Shown here piece by piece: positions 1-9,995 of a stretch of DNA of 32,345 nucleotides. The notes below the pieces were generated by a model. That model saw only the letters and a list, made by a program, of their open reading frames with translations, was not told where the DNA came from and did not search any database. The position numbers were made by a program, and so were the translations under genes. This DNA is from Pseudoalteromonas sp. BSi20652 (GTDB lineage Bacteria; Pseudomonadota; Gammaproteobacteria; Enterobacterales; Alteromonadaceae): positions 1 through 32,345 of the forward strand of contig NZ_BADT01000155.1 in the NCBI RefSeq assembly GCF_000239855.1. The letters run 5' to 3'. Within the stretch, counting starts at the first letter, position 1; each line of letters opens with the position of its first letter.

Positions 1-215
1 ACTATAATTTAGGGCATACTTTTTGCTTTAAAATAGTTTTAAAGTAACTTGCCAACAAAATGGCAAATAACACATAATAACAAGAGCTAAACTGTAGTTA
101 CTAGAACAAGCGTACCTATATTAATAACATAGCGCGACTTTACGTTTATTGAATTTTTAATAAATGGACTTGACAGTATACCTACTTTTTCAATTAGACG
201 GTGATGGTTTTATAA

Positions 216-2692
216 ATGGCTGATGACATAATGCTCAAGCACGAAAACCTCGTGAACGAGTTAAAAACATATTTAGGCAATGCTAAATTTGACCTAATTT
301 TCAAATCAAAAACAGCTGGGCTGACTAAACCTGAGCAATTTTTGATGAAAATGGAAATGTCACGCTTATCTCAACCCGTGGCACGCTTTATTGATCTTCG
401 TGGATTAGTCACAGGTCAAGTAAAACCATACGAGCATAATGGTAAACAACACTTTATGGATGACACCGCCATTGAAGTGTTTGAAAAAGCACTTAAGCAG
501 CATGGTGAATATACCTTGGCTGTTTATGAAGCCGTGATGAATACCGAAAACAACCACCGTGTATTGCAAAAGCAAGCTGCAGAAAAGTCCGAATTAGAAG
601 AACTTGAAAACAATTTAAGCACAGACGTTATTAAATTTGCCTCTTACGAGAGTCGCTGTGAAGAACGGATGAATTACTCAATCAAAGTAACGATTGATTA
701 CAATGATAAAAAGAACATTGCAGCGAGCACCTCAGATATATCTTTAAGCGGCTGTAAAGTAAAACTGGCAACACGACATGCAGTAAGAAAAAATCAACTT
801 ATTGCTATGCGATTAGTGGGTCTTGAGCAAGACTTTGAACTTGGCCTAAAAAACGGTATTCAATACGAAGTTGTTGCGGTTGAAAATATTTCTCGTGAAT
901 TTAACCACATCCGTTTAAAGCGAACCTATATAGAAAATAACGACGCCTTTAACGACTTTTTAGAAAGCTTTATTCATGGTAATAAACGTCGCTATAAAGT
1001 GAATCTAGATAACACGCTCGATGCAGTGGTATCAAAAGGGTATGAGCAATACTACATCCCTCGTGTAACGTCTTTATATTTATTTTTAAGCAAAAAAATG
1101 ATCAGTATTACCCTAGTCTTAGCTTAACAACTGAAAATAATATTTTTATTCAACGCTACTTTACTGATGAAAGCAAAACACCGTGTTTATACAATGTACT
1201 TAATCATCAGCGTGTATCTTTGCTATTAAAACAGGCAACGGCTGTTAAAGAAGATTACCTTTATACGTTTACCCATATTTCGTCGGGGAAAATTTACTAT
1301 TATTCAGCAACACGAAGCGAACTTAATAATGCACCTAAGTTACGTGATTTATTTTTAGGTTTTGGTAGTCAAAAAGAAAGCTGGCAATGTTTTAAAATTC
1401 AAATAATGCCAAGCCATCCTGATGACTCATTTATACCACTTTCATTGCCTAATAGCGCTGGCGCTAATATTGAAAAACTTAATAAGCCACCTTCACCACG
1501 AGTAAAGGGCCTTATAAAAGACGTTAAGTATATTGTAGTACTAACAAATATTGGTAATAAAACAGAACAAGAAGATTACAAAAAAATTACTTTTGATAAG
1601 GCGTTGGTAAACCAACTTAAGCACTTTGGCCATGCAAAATATAAAACTCCGCCCTATTTAGATATAGTACCGCTTGAATATGTAAATTTACGCTCACACA
1701 ATCGCTACCTTTATAAAACATCCGTTAGTGTCACTACTAATGGTGAAGTATTTAATGGTTATACACGCGATTTCTCAGTGATGGGGTTACAATTAGAATG
1801 TGAGCAACCTGCTACATTTAAAAAAGGCGACATTGTACTTTTAGCATTTCCTGATTTACAAAAAATAACTAAGAAACATGAACTTACCGAACTTAAATAC
1901 GAAGTAATGGCACTGGGCAAATCGCTCACTACCATAAATTTAAAAGCGAACCAAGTTGCAGACTTACCTCATGCTGGTGTCAGTTTTTTTACACAATTAA
2001 TTGAAGGCAATAAAGACAAACTCAAAGTATCTGAAGAAACACCTAAAATTGAGGGATTATCTACAGCACTTAGAAATATGGTCACTAAAAGTGTGTGTCA
2101 ATTCCCTCTGTATTTACATAAAGAAGCTGCACACTTTAAAGCGGGTGCAATTGGCTTTGGTCTTTATGCCAGCCCAATGCACGTAATCTTACAAAATTTT
2201 GGCTTGTTAAATAATAAAACTGACTTTTCGAGCATACTTACCGAAGAACAAATTATTAATGTAATTACGCCAAATATTAAAGATCGCAGTCGTCAAGACC
2301 CTCCTCTTGCTTTTACACTCGCCATTAACTTTAACCCTCGCCAGGCGAAGATTGAAGACGCAATTATTAGTCAATGTGCTGTAGGTGAAGACTATTCTGT
2401 TTTTTACAAACAAATAAGTGAAGGCATTAAGTCGCAGCTTATATTTGTAATGCGTTTATATATTTCACGTACTGGACGACCAGATACCGACTACTTATCC
2501 AACGAATTAAAATACGTAAGCCAATACGCACTGCACAAAGCAAAAGATTTAGAAGAGGCTTTGTGGGCCGTTGCAGGTGTCGGTGATGTAGTTGATATAA
2601 CCGAGGAAGCACTAAGCCATCTAGAGCTCAATAAGGAACAGATTGGTCAAATGGATCGTCGTAAACTAATGTGGTTAAACCGCTTGCGTTAA
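216..2692 (+). pseudogene. PilZ-domain protein (two PilZ domains), frameshifted
   Basis: Probable c-di-GMP-binding protein of about 825 aa, now split into two reading frames: 216-1127, and a second frame open from about 1096 to 2692. The first part has an RxxxR motif (RCEER, residues 147-151) followed by DISLSG (174-179). The second has RSHNR and DFSVMG, with the same spacing logic, at about 1691-1785. These are the two hallmark PilZ motifs. The break lies at a run of seven A (1092-1098): one more A would join YYIPRVTSLYLFLSKK to NDQYYPSLSLTTENN and the rest without a stop. There is no signal peptide or membrane segment, so the protein is likely cytosolic. Whether the gene is dead, misread, or rescued by slippage on the A run cannot be decided here. 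PilZ assignment is firm; the specific role is unknown. Confidence 0.75.
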
Positions 2693-2702
2693 GCGGTTTA
2701 AC
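2674..2702. terminator. Bidirectional terminator between PilZ gene and serB
   Basis: A 12-bp perfect stem, GTTAAACCGCTT with AAGCGGTTTAAC, and a 5-nt loop. It includes the stop codon of the PilZ gene and lies 11 bp from the convergent end of serB. T-rich DNA follows on the plus strand (ATCTATTTT), so it can serve both genes. Confidence 0.65.
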
Positions 2703-2712
2703 TTAATCTATT

Positions 2713-3741
2713 TTAAATATTAGACTCTTTATTTAACGGAATAGCTAACATATACAATAACTGTAGTAACGAGCCCCGGCAAATCGCTGCTTGAGCTTGC
2801 TCAACCACTTTAGGCTTACCGTGCACTGCTACGCCTAAACCCGCTTTTGCCATCATGACTAAATCGTTCGCACCATCGCCAATGGCAACAGTTTGTATTT
2901 TTTCAAGTCCTAGCTTTTTTTGAAGCGACTCTAAAACAACCGCTTTTTGTTGTGCATCTACAATTGTACCCAGTACCTTACCTGTTAGCTTATTGTCTTT
3001 AAATTCGAGTACATTAGCATGTACTTCATCTAAATTAATAAGCTCTTGTACGCGCTCTGCAAACGGCACAAAGCCACCTGATGCAATGGCTAAATACCAG
3101 TCATGCTGTTTTAAAATTTGACACAGTACTTTAATACCCGGCATGAGAGGCAACGCACTTTTAAGATCTTCAATTAAGCTTTTTTCAATCCCTTCAAGCT
3201 TAGCCACACGCTGATTTAAGCTCTCACTAAAATCAAGCTTACCTGCCATTGCAAGTGCTGTAACGGAAGCAACGTCGTCGTATACATCCGCAAGGCGTGC
3301 TATTTCGTCTATGCACTCAATAGTTATTGCAGTTGAGTCCATATCCATAACCAATAAACCTGGCTCATATAAATTAGGCGGCGTAGCAACTTGTACTAAC
3401 TGGCAATCTAGAGTGTTTGAAAACTTTTCTAGTATTAGCGGGTTTATAGCTTGATCTGCATTTTGCGCATAAAAGCACAGTGCGGGGGCTAATCCTAAAT
3501 CAGGCTGGTATTGGCATATAGCGGTCACTGTTTGATTATTTTTAGCTAAAAAATCAATAATATTATCTACATCGCTCATATTAAAGTCGCCTGCAAATGC
3601 AATACTAAATAATCCCTGCTGCCTATTTGGAGTATTATTAAGCGGTAAAAAAACACCATCTTGATAGCTAAACCATTTATTTAAAGTTAAGTGTGCTAAT
3701 GGTTGATCAGCAGTAGGCTGTGCCATGCTTGTTTGCGACAT
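2713..3741 (-). CDS. serB: Phosphoserine phosphatase SerB
   Basis: Hydrolyses phosphoserine to serine, the last step of serine synthesis; HAD superfamily, cytosolic. HAD motif I is VMDMDSTAITIE, with nucleophile D133 and general acid D135; motif II is around AIASGGF; motif III with the Mg-binding aspartates is GDGANDL. The N-terminal 120 residues form the less conserved regulatory region seen in proteobacterial SerB. At 342 aa it is slightly longer than the E. coli enzyme. It is divergent from the SMP-family gene, the same neighbour as in E. coli, which supports the call. The ATG at 3741 follows a weak GGAGAT-like Shine-Dalgarno sequence (the complement of atctcc). Confidence 0.95.
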   Translation of the reverse strand: MSQTSMAQPTADQPLAHLTLNKWFSYQDGVFLPLNNTPNRQQGLFSIAFAGDFNMSDVDNIIDFLAKNNQTVTAICQYQPDLGLAPALCFYAQNADQAINPLILEKFSNTLDCQLVQVATPPNLYEPGLLVMDMDSTAITIECIDEIARLADVYDDVASVTALAMAGKLDFSESLNQRVAKLEGIEKSLIEDLKSALPLMPGIKVLCQILKQHDWYLAIASGGFVPFAERVQELINLDEVHANVLEFKDNKLTGKVLGTIVDAQQKAVVLESLQKKLGLEKIQTVAIGDGANDLVMMAKAGLGVAVHGKPKVVEQAQAAICRGSLLQLLYMLAIPLNKESNI

Positions 3742-3894
3742 GGGATCTCCGTGTTTATATTTAATTTCCTGATAGTTGGCATATCAAAACAAGTATTATT
3801 AACACTAAAATTCGCCATCAGGTGGGGTTTAAGGTTATAGTTAGTGTAGTTGTAACATCAAATTAAAATGCTGTCAGCAGCATATACGGTGACT

Positions 3895-4515
3895 ATGAAA
3901 AATAACCATCTTAAAAACCCTATTACTGCGTCTCAAAGAAAGCGACTTGTTCGCCTAATACTTGCTGCAGGCTGTTTTGTGTTACTAAGCTGGGTGGGTG
4001 TAAATAGCAGTTTTCAAAGTCATCAGTTACTTTACGATAGCGCCGACAGCACCGCAAAAAGCCTCACCCAATTTATGGCTTTAAATGTTAAAACACCGCT
4101 TATTGAAAAAAACAAACCACAACTCAACGCTATTTGTAACGATATAAGTAAAGATGAGTTTGTACTTTCGGCCACTATTTACGACCAACAAGGTATTGTG
4201 CTCGCAAGTAGCGATAATTGGCAATCTCACCATGTATTTGGTCAACTTCCCGACTCCACGCCTGGGATCAGTAAACTAAAAACGCCTTTTATAGAGCCAG
4301 TAATTAGCGATGATGATCGCCCTTTGGGGTTTGTATCTGTTACCTATTTAACTCGCGCCGCAATATCTGACAGCCATAACCATTTTCACGATTTAGGTCG
4401 GCAGGTACTATTAATGTTAGTGATTGCCTGTATTTTTACGTGGCAGTTAGGGCGTGGATTAAAACGTTGGCAGGTAAACCGTTATATGCAAAAAACATCT
4501 GAGCAAGAACCGTAA
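3895..4515 (+). CDS. SMP/AhpA-family inner-membrane protein (YtjB-like)
   Basis: Matches the SMP (Smp/YtjB) family found beside serB in enterobacteria. A basic N-terminus is followed by one membrane segment (LVRLILAAGCFVLLSWVGV), then a periplasmic region with the family blocks LNVKTPLIE, ATIYDQQGIVLASS and PFIEPVISDDDRPLGFVSV, then a second hydrophobic segment (VLLMLVIACIFTW) and a basic cytosolic tail. The role is not established in this organism. I chose the ATG at 3895 because family members start with a short basic stretch; an in-frame ATG at 3868 adds nine poorly characteristic residues. Its last 34 bp overlap the 3' end of the convergent TatD-family gene. Confidence 0.8.
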   Translation: MKNNHLKNPITASQRKRLVRLILAAGCFVLLSWVGVNSSFQSHQLLYDSADSTAKSLTQFMALNVKTPLIEKNKPQLNAICNDISKDEFVLSATIYDQQGIVLASSDNWQSHHVFGQLPDSTPGISKLKTPFIEPVISDDDRPLGFVSVTYLTRAAISDSHNHFHDLGRQVLLMLVIACIFTWQLGRGLKRWQVNRYMQKTSEQEP

Positions 4516-5249
4516 AGCTGCTTAGCAAGCGCCTCTCTCTTACTGTGTGGTTTTAAATTACATAACGCGTTAAATATGTCAGGTATGTGCAGCGGCGTGT
4601 TAACTTCCCCTTGGTAGCCACTTAACGGCATTGAAGGTGAGTCGGTTTCAAGCACTAAGTGCTTTGGCTCAATAGCAGCAATAACAGCCCGTGTTTTAAC
4701 TGCGCGATCATAGGTTATAACACCGCCTACGCCAAGCTTAAAACCCTGCTTAATATAGTACTGCGCTTGTTGAAGTGAGCCCGAAAAGGCATGAATCACC
4801 CCACCATGTTTTGGCTTACACCGCTTAAACGATTGCGCAATTAAATCATGGCTTTGCCTATGATGCACAATGAGGGGTAAGTTAAGCTCATTAGAAAGCC
4901 CTATTTGCTGCTCAAATAAGTAAGTTTGTTTAGGAAGGTTTTCAATGCTTCGATCAAGCCCGCATTCACCAATGGCCACCAGCTGATGCTTATTTGTAGT
5001 TGCAAACTCGAATAACGCTTCTATGTGCGATTCTTTATGTTGCTCTAAGAAGTAAGGATGTAGCCCTGCCGCTATTTTTATACTTGGATAGGTTGCTTTG
5101 AGCTTTATAAGAGTATGCGATTGAGCAAGCGTAATACCCGGTACAACAAACTGATTAACTCCCTTTGCTACACATTCGTTTATAAGCGATTCACGATTCG
5201 AATCAAACTCGCTAAAATCGAGGTGGCAATGAGAGTCAATAAATTGCAC
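4482..5249 (-). CDS. TatD-family metal-dependent hydrolase (YjjV-like)
   Basis: TatD-family deoxyribonuclease-like hydrolase of the amidohydrolase fold, 255 aa, close to E. coli YjjV in length. Metal ligands are visible: FIDSHCHLDF at the N-terminus (H7, H9), the GECGLD glutamate, the LIVHHRQ histidine, the GVIHAFSG histidine, and the LETDSP aspartate near the C-terminus. Likely a cytosolic 3'-5' exonuclease or quality-control nuclease by family; the substrate is not shown by sequence. It starts 21 bp after pdxH on the same strand and is probably co-transcribed with it. Its 3' end runs into the convergent SMP gene. Confidence 0.88.
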   Translation of the reverse strand: MQFIDSHCHLDFSEFDSNRESLINECVAKGVNQFVVPGITLAQSHTLIKLKATYPSIKIAAGLHPYFLEQHKESHIEALFEFATTNKHQLVAIGECGLDRSIENLPKQTYLFEQQIGLSNELNLPLIVHHRQSHDLIAQSFKRCKPKHGGVIHAFSGSLQQAQYYIKQGFKLGVGGVITYDRAVKTRAVIAAIEPKHLVLETDSPSMPLSGYQGEVNTPLHIPDIFNALCNLKPHSKREALAKQLYGSCSDVFCI

Positions 5250-5270
5250 GGTTACTTACTCATCTACTTG

Positions 5271-5909
5271 TTAAGGATTTAAACGTGTGATTTGCCAGCT
5301 ATTACCTGCTTGGCGCTGATACATAAAGCGGTCATGTAATCGATGTGCTCCACCTTGCCAAAACTCAATTTTTTGCGGCACTACACAATATCCGCCCCAA
5401 AAATCGGGAAGTGGAATTTCACCTTTAGCAAATTTATTTTTCATGTTAGCAAAGGTTTCCATGAGTACCTTACGCGATGATACTGGACGACTTTGCGCTG
5501 ATGCCCACGCGGCTAATTGGCTTTCTTTAGGGCGAGATAAAAAGTACTTCGCCACTGCTGAGGTAGGTAATGGTTTAGCCTCCCCATAGACAATAACTTG
5601 GCGTTCCATGTGGTGCCACGGAAAATGCAGCGATATTTTATTATTACCTTTAAGCTCTTGCGCTTTACGCGAGCCTGTATTGGTAAAAAATACAAAACCG
5701 TTATCATCCAAATGCTTTAAAAGCACTATACGCTGTGAAGGCTGACCGGTTTCATCCACAGTTGCTACAACCATCGCAGTTGGGTCGGGTAGTTTGCTTG
5801 CTACTGCATGCTCAAGCCATGTTTCAAACTGCTTAAACGGATCATCTTGCAAGTTATCTTCGCTTAACGCGTCTTGCAGGTATTCACGACGGATATCTTC
5901 GAGTTTCAT
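5271..5909 (-). CDS. pdxH: Pyridoxamine/pyridoxine 5'-phosphate oxidase PdxH
   Basis: FMN-dependent oxidase that makes pyridoxal 5'-phosphate from PNP or PMP. It is 212 aa, near the E. coli length of 218. Family blocks are [12 protein letters not shown] at the start, [18 protein letters not shown] (FMN and substrate contacts), the SLHFPWH block, [16 protein letters not shown], and the C-terminal signature with the RLHDR active-site pair and ITRLNP. The start codon is the only plausible one, matching the conserved N-terminus. It is the first gene of a likely two-gene unit with the TatD-family gene. Confidence 0.95.
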   Translation of the reverse strand: MKLEDIRREYLQDALSEDNLQDDPFKQFETWLEHAVASKLPDPTAMVVATVDETGQPSQRIVLLKHLDDNGFVFFTNTGSRKAQELKGNNKISLHFPWHHMERQVIVYGEAKPLPTSAVAKYFLSRPKESQLAAWASAQSRPVSSRKVLMETFANMKNKFAKGEIPLPDFWGGYCVVPQKIEFWQGGAHRLHDRFMYQRQAGNSWQITRLNP

Positions 5910-5995
5910 AACAAATCCTTTAAATAAAGCCTTAGAAAAGAGCTTAGAGTAGCGAGCTTAAAACAATAGATGTTGAGTAATAACAAATATTAAGA

Positions 5996-6073
5996 TTCAG
6001 GTATATACGATAGCAATAACATAGAGTCTCAGGTACATTCGATAGCAGTAAACATAGAGTCTCAGGTATATCG
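5996..6073. repeat. Direct tandem repeat, 33-bp unit, about 2.4 copies
   Basis: Copy 1 is 5996-6027, copy 2 is 6028-6060, and a partial copy 3 is 6061-6073. The unit reads CTCAGGTAYATTCGATAGCA, then RTAAACATAGAGT; copies 1 and 2 differ at only a few bases. The third copy runs straight into the palindrome at 6073, so the unit may belong to the same repeat family. Confidence 0.75.
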
Positions 6074-6099
6074 TTGGGTTTCGTTTCACTCAACCCAAC
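6073..6099. repeat. Palindromic intergenic repeat (GTTGGGTT...AACCCAAC)
   Basis: Eight-base perfect arms, GTTGGGTT (6073-6080) and AACCCAAC (6092-6099), enclose TCGTTTCACTC. Repeats of this kind are, to my knowledge, common between genes in marine gammaproteobacteria. A diverged copy in the other orientation occurs at 29931-29966 in this window. Confidence 0.65.
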
Positions 6100-6150
6100 C
6101 TACAATGTAAAACATTATATCTGCAAGTGTAGGAGTGCTGACAAGACGGA

Positions 6151-6207
6151 GTGCTTTTTTATACCAAGGAGCATACATTTAGTATGTGACTTAGGCTAAA
6201 AAAGCAC
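6151..6207. repeat. Hairpin repeat A, with nested GCATAC/GTATGT stem
   Basis: Outer perfect arms GTGCTTTTTT (6151-6160) and AAAAAAGCAC (6198-6207). Inside is a second stem, GCATAC (6171-6176) with GTATGT (6182-6187), around the loop ATTTA. The core is closely similar to hairpin B at 6283-6332. Confidence 0.65.
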
Positions 6208-6282
6208 GACAACGCAGTCAAAGCGAACTACACGCAGCAGACGGTTCACCTAAGTAGTTTAGCCTAAGATAAGGCATCCAAT

Positions 6283-6332
6283 CCGACTTATCCCTATGAG
6301 CATACGGTTTGTATGTGATTAGGGTAAGTCGG
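6283..6332. repeat. Hairpin repeat B, long stem with same core as A
   Basis: CCGACTTATCCCTA (6283-6296) pairs with TAGGGTAAGTCGG (6320-6332) with one bulged base. CATAC (6301-6305) then pairs with GTATG (6311-6315). Nearly the full 50 bp folds on itself. The core GAGCATAC(N5)GTATGTGA is shared with hairpin A. Confidence 0.7.
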
Positions 6333-6370
6333 GGTGGATAACGCTGTATTAGGTTAAAATACGACGGTGA

Positions 6371-8113
6371 TTACATTTGCTCCATAACTTCAATACCTAG
6401 CAAATCCAATCCCGTTTCTAATGTTCTTGAAACCAAATTACACAGCACTAAACGGCTATCGCGCACGCTTGGCTCTACGCCTTCTTTAAGTACTGGGCAG
6501 GCCTCGTAAAATGTCATGTATAAGCTTGCTAGCTCATATAAGTAACCACATAGTACGTGCGGTGTTGCTTCGCTGATCATTAAATCAAGTACTTCTTCAA
6601 GCTGTAGTAGCTTAAGTGCCAGTGCTTTTTCTTGAGGCTCAATGATTGCAACATCTGAATTTAATGTAGCAGCATCAACGCCTGATTTGCGAAAAATACT
6701 GCGTACACGTGTATAAGCATATTGTAAGTAAGGGGCGGTTGCGCCTTCAAAGCTTAGCATGCTGTCCCAGTTAAAAATGTAATCGCTGGTACGGTGCTTA
6801 GAAAGGTCGGCATATTTAACTGCGCCAATACCTACTTTACGTGCAATTTCGCTGCGCTCAGAATCACTTAAATCAGACTCACGCTCGGCTAGTTTTATTG
6901 CTGCGCGGTTAATTGATTCTTCTAATAAGTCAGCAAGCTTTACTGTGCCACCAGTACGTGTTTTAAATGGTTTGTTATCGGCACCCATCATGGTACCAAA
7001 CGGGCAAAATTCGTAACTTGTTTCGTCTCGTAACAAGCCCGCCTTACGCGCTGTTAGCTCTACTTGATTAAAATGTAGGTTTTGACGTGCATCTACAAAA
7101 ATTAAGATGCGATCAGCACCTAATTTATTTGAACGGTAATCACATGCCGCTAAATCGGTTGTTGCATATAAAAAGCCACCGCCAGATTTTTGTACAATAA
7201 ACGCAGATGGTTCGCCATCTTTGTTGGCAAGCTCATCTAAAAACACCACTTGCGCGCCTTGCGACTCTACTGCAATGTTTTTATCTTTTAGTAGGCTAAT
7301 AATATCGTTAAGTTCTGCGTTGTATGCGCTTTCAGCCATAATATCAGCTTGCGTAAGCGTTACATTTAAACGTGTATATACCTCTTCAGAGTGCTTAACT
7401 GAGGTGGCTATAAATAGTTTCCACAGTTTTTCACAATGCGCGTCGCCGCCTTGTAACTTAACAACGTAGTCACGTGCTTTATCTGCAAAGCCTTCTTCGT
7501 CATCAAAGCGTTTTTTTGCATCGCGGTAAAAGGTTTCTAAATCAGCGAGCGCTACAGAATCTAAATCAACACCTTGGCTAATTTGATCTTCTAAATGCGC
7601 GATTAACATACCAAATTGCGTACCCCAATCACCCATGTGATTTTGACGCACAACCGTATCGCCTCTAAATTCAAGCGCACGTACAATTGAGTCACCAATA
7701 ATGGTTGAACGTAAATGGCCTACGTGCATTTCTTTTGCAAGGTTTGGTGACGAATAATCAACAACTACTTTTTGTGGATTGGCGTGCTCATTTACAGCAA
7801 GCTTTGCGTCGCTATTAGCGGCTTTAACGCTTTGCGCTAAAAACTCAGGCTTTAAATGAATATTAATAAAACCAGGACCCGCAATTTCAGTCTTTTGAGC
7901 AATATCGCTTACATCAAGGTTATCTATAATTTTTTGTGCAAGCTCACGTGGGTTGCTTTTCATTTTTTTAGCTGCGCCCATGGCTGCATTAATTTGGTAA
8001 TCACCAAATTGTGGACGCGTGCTTTGCGTTACTGCCGGGTTTGTGTCTTCAGGTAAGCCTGCACCGACCATCGCGGCAATGGCTTTTTCAATTAAAATAG
8101 TACGAATATTCAT
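6371..8113 (-). CDS. argS: Arginyl-tRNA synthetase ArgS
   Basis: Charges tRNA-Arg with arginine; class Ia synthetase, 580 aa against 577 in E. coli. Order seen: N-terminal Add1 domain with [10 protein letters not shown] and IAGPGFINI; the HIGH motif as HVGHLRST (H130-H133) after [10 protein letters not shown]; catalytic domain with [18 protein letters not shown] in place of a standard KMSKS, which is normal for many ArgS; C-terminal DALR anticodon-binding domain ending near [10 protein letters not shown]. The start [15 protein letters not shown] matches the family N-terminus, with an AAAGG Shine-Dalgarno sequence just upstream. It lies 60 bp after prfC on the same strand; a hairpin with one wobble pair in that gap may cause partial termination. 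Confidence 0.97.
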   Translation of the reverse strand: MNIRTILIEKAIAAMVGAGLPEDTNPAVTQSTRPQFGDYQINAAMGAAKKMKSNPRELAQKIIDNLDVSDIAQKTEIAGPGFINIHLKPEFLAQSVKAANSDAKLAVNEHANPQKVVVDYSSPNLAKEMHVGHLRSTIIGDSIVRALEFRGDTVVRQNHMGDWGTQFGMLIAHLEDQISQGVDLDSVALADLETFYRDAKKRFDDEEGFADKARDYVVKLQGGDAHCEKLWKLFIATSVKHSEEVYTRLNVTLTQADIMAESAYNAELNDIISLLKDKNIAVESQGAQVVFLDELANKDGEPSAFIVQKSGGGFLYATTDLAACDYRSNKLGADRILIFVDARQNLHFNQVELTARKAGLLRDETSYEFCPFGTMMGADNKPFKTRTGGTVKLADLLEESINRAAIKLAERESDLSDSERSEIARKVGIGAVKYADLSKHRTSDYIFNWDSMLSFEGATAPYLQYAYTRVRSIFRKSGVDAATLNSDVAIIEPQEKALALKLLQLEEVLDLMISEATPHVLCGYLYELASLYMTFYEACPVLKEGVEPSVRDSRLVLCNLVSRTLETGLDLLGIEVMEQM

Positions 8114-8173
8114 ATTTTTTTACCTTTATAAGCCCGCTAAAGCAGGCTTTCTTTTAATTCTTGTAAATGAGCT

Positions 8174-9763
8174 CTAATTTTCGCGAGTGTGGTTAAATGT
8201 TACTTCTGGGTAGCGCTCTGTCGATAAGTTAAGGTTTACACGGCTCGGCGCAATGTAAGTTAAGTTATCGCCACCATCGAGTGCTAAATTGCTTTCGCAT
8301 TTACGCTTAAAGTCTTCAAACTTTTTCACATCGTCGCTGCTTACCCAACGCGCTGTATTTACGTTTACACCTTCGTAAATAGCATCTACGTTATATTCAG
8401 CTTTTAAACGCGCTACAACCACATCAAACTGAAGTACACCTACTGCGCCCACAATTAAATCGTTGTTTATGAGCGGTCTAAATACCTGCACAGCACCTTC
8501 TTCAGAAAGCTGTACCAAGCCTTTTAATAACTGCTTTTGCTTAAGCGGATCGCGAAGGCGAATACGACGAAATAGTTCAGGCGCGAAGTTAGGAATGCCA
8601 CTAAATTTAAGCTTTTCGCCTTGCGTGAATGTATCACCAATTTGAATGGTACCGTGGTTGTGCAAACCAATAATATCGCCTGCGTAAGCGTCGGCTGCAC
8701 GCTCACGGTCGCCCGCCATAAAGGTTACCGCATCAGAAATACTGACTTGCTTGCCAATTCGCACGTGATTCATTTTCATGCCTTGGCTGTACTTACCCGA
8801 TACAATACGCATAAATGCAATACGGTCACGGTGTTTAGGGTCCATATTTGCCTGAATTTTAAACACAAAACCAGTAAAATTTTCTTCAGTTGCAACAATA
8901 AGTCTGTCTTCTGTTTCGCGTGGCAATGGCGTTGGAGCCCATCTAGTCAAGCCGTCTAAAACATGGTCAACACCAAAGTTACCCAGTGCTGTACCGTAAT
9001 AAACAGGCGAGAGCTCACCGGCTAAAAACAACTCCAAATCAAATTCATTCGATGCACCAATTACAAGCTCTAGTTCGTCACGTAATTGCACAGCTAAGTC
9101 TTCGCCAATGGCAATATCTAACTCAGGATTATCAAGACCTTTAATGGTACGAACTTCTTGAATTTTATGACCTTGACCTGATTTGTATAAAATAGCTTCA
9201 TCATTGTGAATATGGTAAACACCTTTAAAATCTTTACCACAACCAATTGGCCAAGTAATTGGAGCACAAGCAATATTTAGCTCTGTTTCAACTTCGTCCA
9301 GCACTTCCATAGGGTCGCGAATTTCACGGTCACATTTATTCATAAACGTAACTATCGGTGTTGTACGCAGGCGTGTTACTTCCATTAGCTTACGGGTACG
9401 GTCTTCTACACCCTTTGCCGCATCGATAACCATTAAACATGAATCCACCGCTGTTAATGTACGGTATGTATCTTCTGAGAAATCTTCATGTCCTGGGGTA
9501 TCAAGTAAATTAACCAAAGCATTGTTATATGGAAATTGCATTACAGAAGTAGTAACCGATATACCACGCTCTTTTTCCATTTCCATCCAGTCAGACTTTG
9601 CGTGCTGATTAGAACCACGACCTTTTACAGTACCAGCTCGTTGAATAGCTTGTCCAAATAACAATACTTTTTCGGTAATGGTTGTTTTACCCGCATCTGG
9701 GTGAGAGATGATAGCAAAGGTACGTCGTTTATTAATTTCACTAAGGAGATTTTGATCTGCCAT
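8174..9763 (-). CDS. prfC: Peptide chain release factor 3 (RF3)
   Basis: Translational GTPase that recycles RF1 and RF2 from the ribosome. G1 is HPDAGKTT (residues 21-28), G2/switch region [10 protein letters not shown]3 DTPGHEDF, G4 NKCD. The rest follows RF3 closely to the end [13 protein letters not shown]. Starting at ATG 9763 gives 529 aa, exactly the E. coli length, and the N-terminus [16 protein letters not shown] aligns; an in-frame upstream ATG at 9802 would add 13 unsupported residues. In-frame and same strand as argS 60 bp downstream. Confidence 0.96.
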   Translation of the reverse strand: MADQNLLSEINKRRTFAIISHPDAGKTTITEKVLLFGQAIQRAGTVKGRGSNQHAKSDWMEMEKERGISVTTSVMQFPYNNALVNLLDTPGHEDFSEDTYRTLTAVDSCLMVIDAAKGVEDRTRKLMEVTRLRTTPIVTFMNKCDREIRDPMEVLDEVETELNIACAPITWPIGCGKDFKGVYHIHNDEAILYKSGQGHKIQEVRTIKGLDNPELDIAIGEDLAVQLRDELELVIGASNEFDLELFLAGELSPVYYGTALGNFGVDHVLDGLTRWAPTPLPRETEDRLIVATEENFTGFVFKIQANMDPKHRDRIAFMRIVSGKYSQGMKMNHVRIGKQVSISDAVTFMAGDRERAADAYAGDIIGLHNHGTIQIGDTFTQGEKLKFSGIPNFAPELFRRIRLRDPLKQKQLLKGLVQLSEEGAVQVFRPLINNDLIVGAVGVLQFDVVVARLKAEYNVDAIYEGVNVNTARWVSSDDVKKFEDFKRKCESNLALDGGDNLTYIAPSRVNLNLSTERYPEVTFNHTREN

Positions 9764-9834
9764 TAAAAAAGTTCTTTTTGTTTGTATACGGATATTATCC
9801 ACTTTAAGTATGCTGAGCTTTTAAGGCTTAAATA

Positions 9835-9995
9835 ATACCAATTGCATTAAATTAGCGATCTATTATAGCGATAAAAAATAGCGCAATAACAAGGCGAAAA
9901 TTATCACATAGAGTTATTCTCTATGAATAATTTTTAACGTAGTTAGTGAGTTATTTAATACGTTAGAACGATCTTGTTTTTAATAAAATTGGTAT
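9835..9995. mobile_element. MITE-like palindromic element, 161 bp
   Basis: Terminal inverted repeats ATACCAATT (9835-9843) and AATTGGTAT (9987-9995) bound a non-coding, largely self-complementary segment. The centre is a hairpin, CATAGAG (9907-9913), TTATT, CTCTATG (9919-9925), extended on both sides by AAAATTAT and ATAATTTT. It carries no transposase, so it would need one in trans. Elements with such ends are, to my knowledge, scattered in Pseudoalteromonas and Shewanella genomes; copy number here is unchecked. Confidence 0.65.

Larger units (their letters stand above)
5910..6370. other. Intergenic repeat cluster, no gene
   Basis: Between pdxH and argS there are 461 bp with no credible coding frame. 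The left 80 bp are AT-rich and hold the pdxH promoter region. The rest is made of the tandem repeat, palindrome and two hairpins listed separately. Downstream of argS (minus strand) no T-tailed terminator is seen; the hairpin at 6283-6332 may serve. Confidence 0.6.

Noticed and set aside
5996-6073. CRISPR array
   Set aside because: The 33-bp units are directly adjacent with no spacers, and no cas genes are present.
8130-8147. Strong terminator between prfC and argS
   Set aside because: The minus-strand hairpin has a wobble pair and no T tract after it; at most a weak attenuator.
8621-8959. Open frame of 112 codons on the plus strand
   Set aside because: It lies wholly inside prfC on the other strand and its translation resembles nothing; it is a shadow frame.
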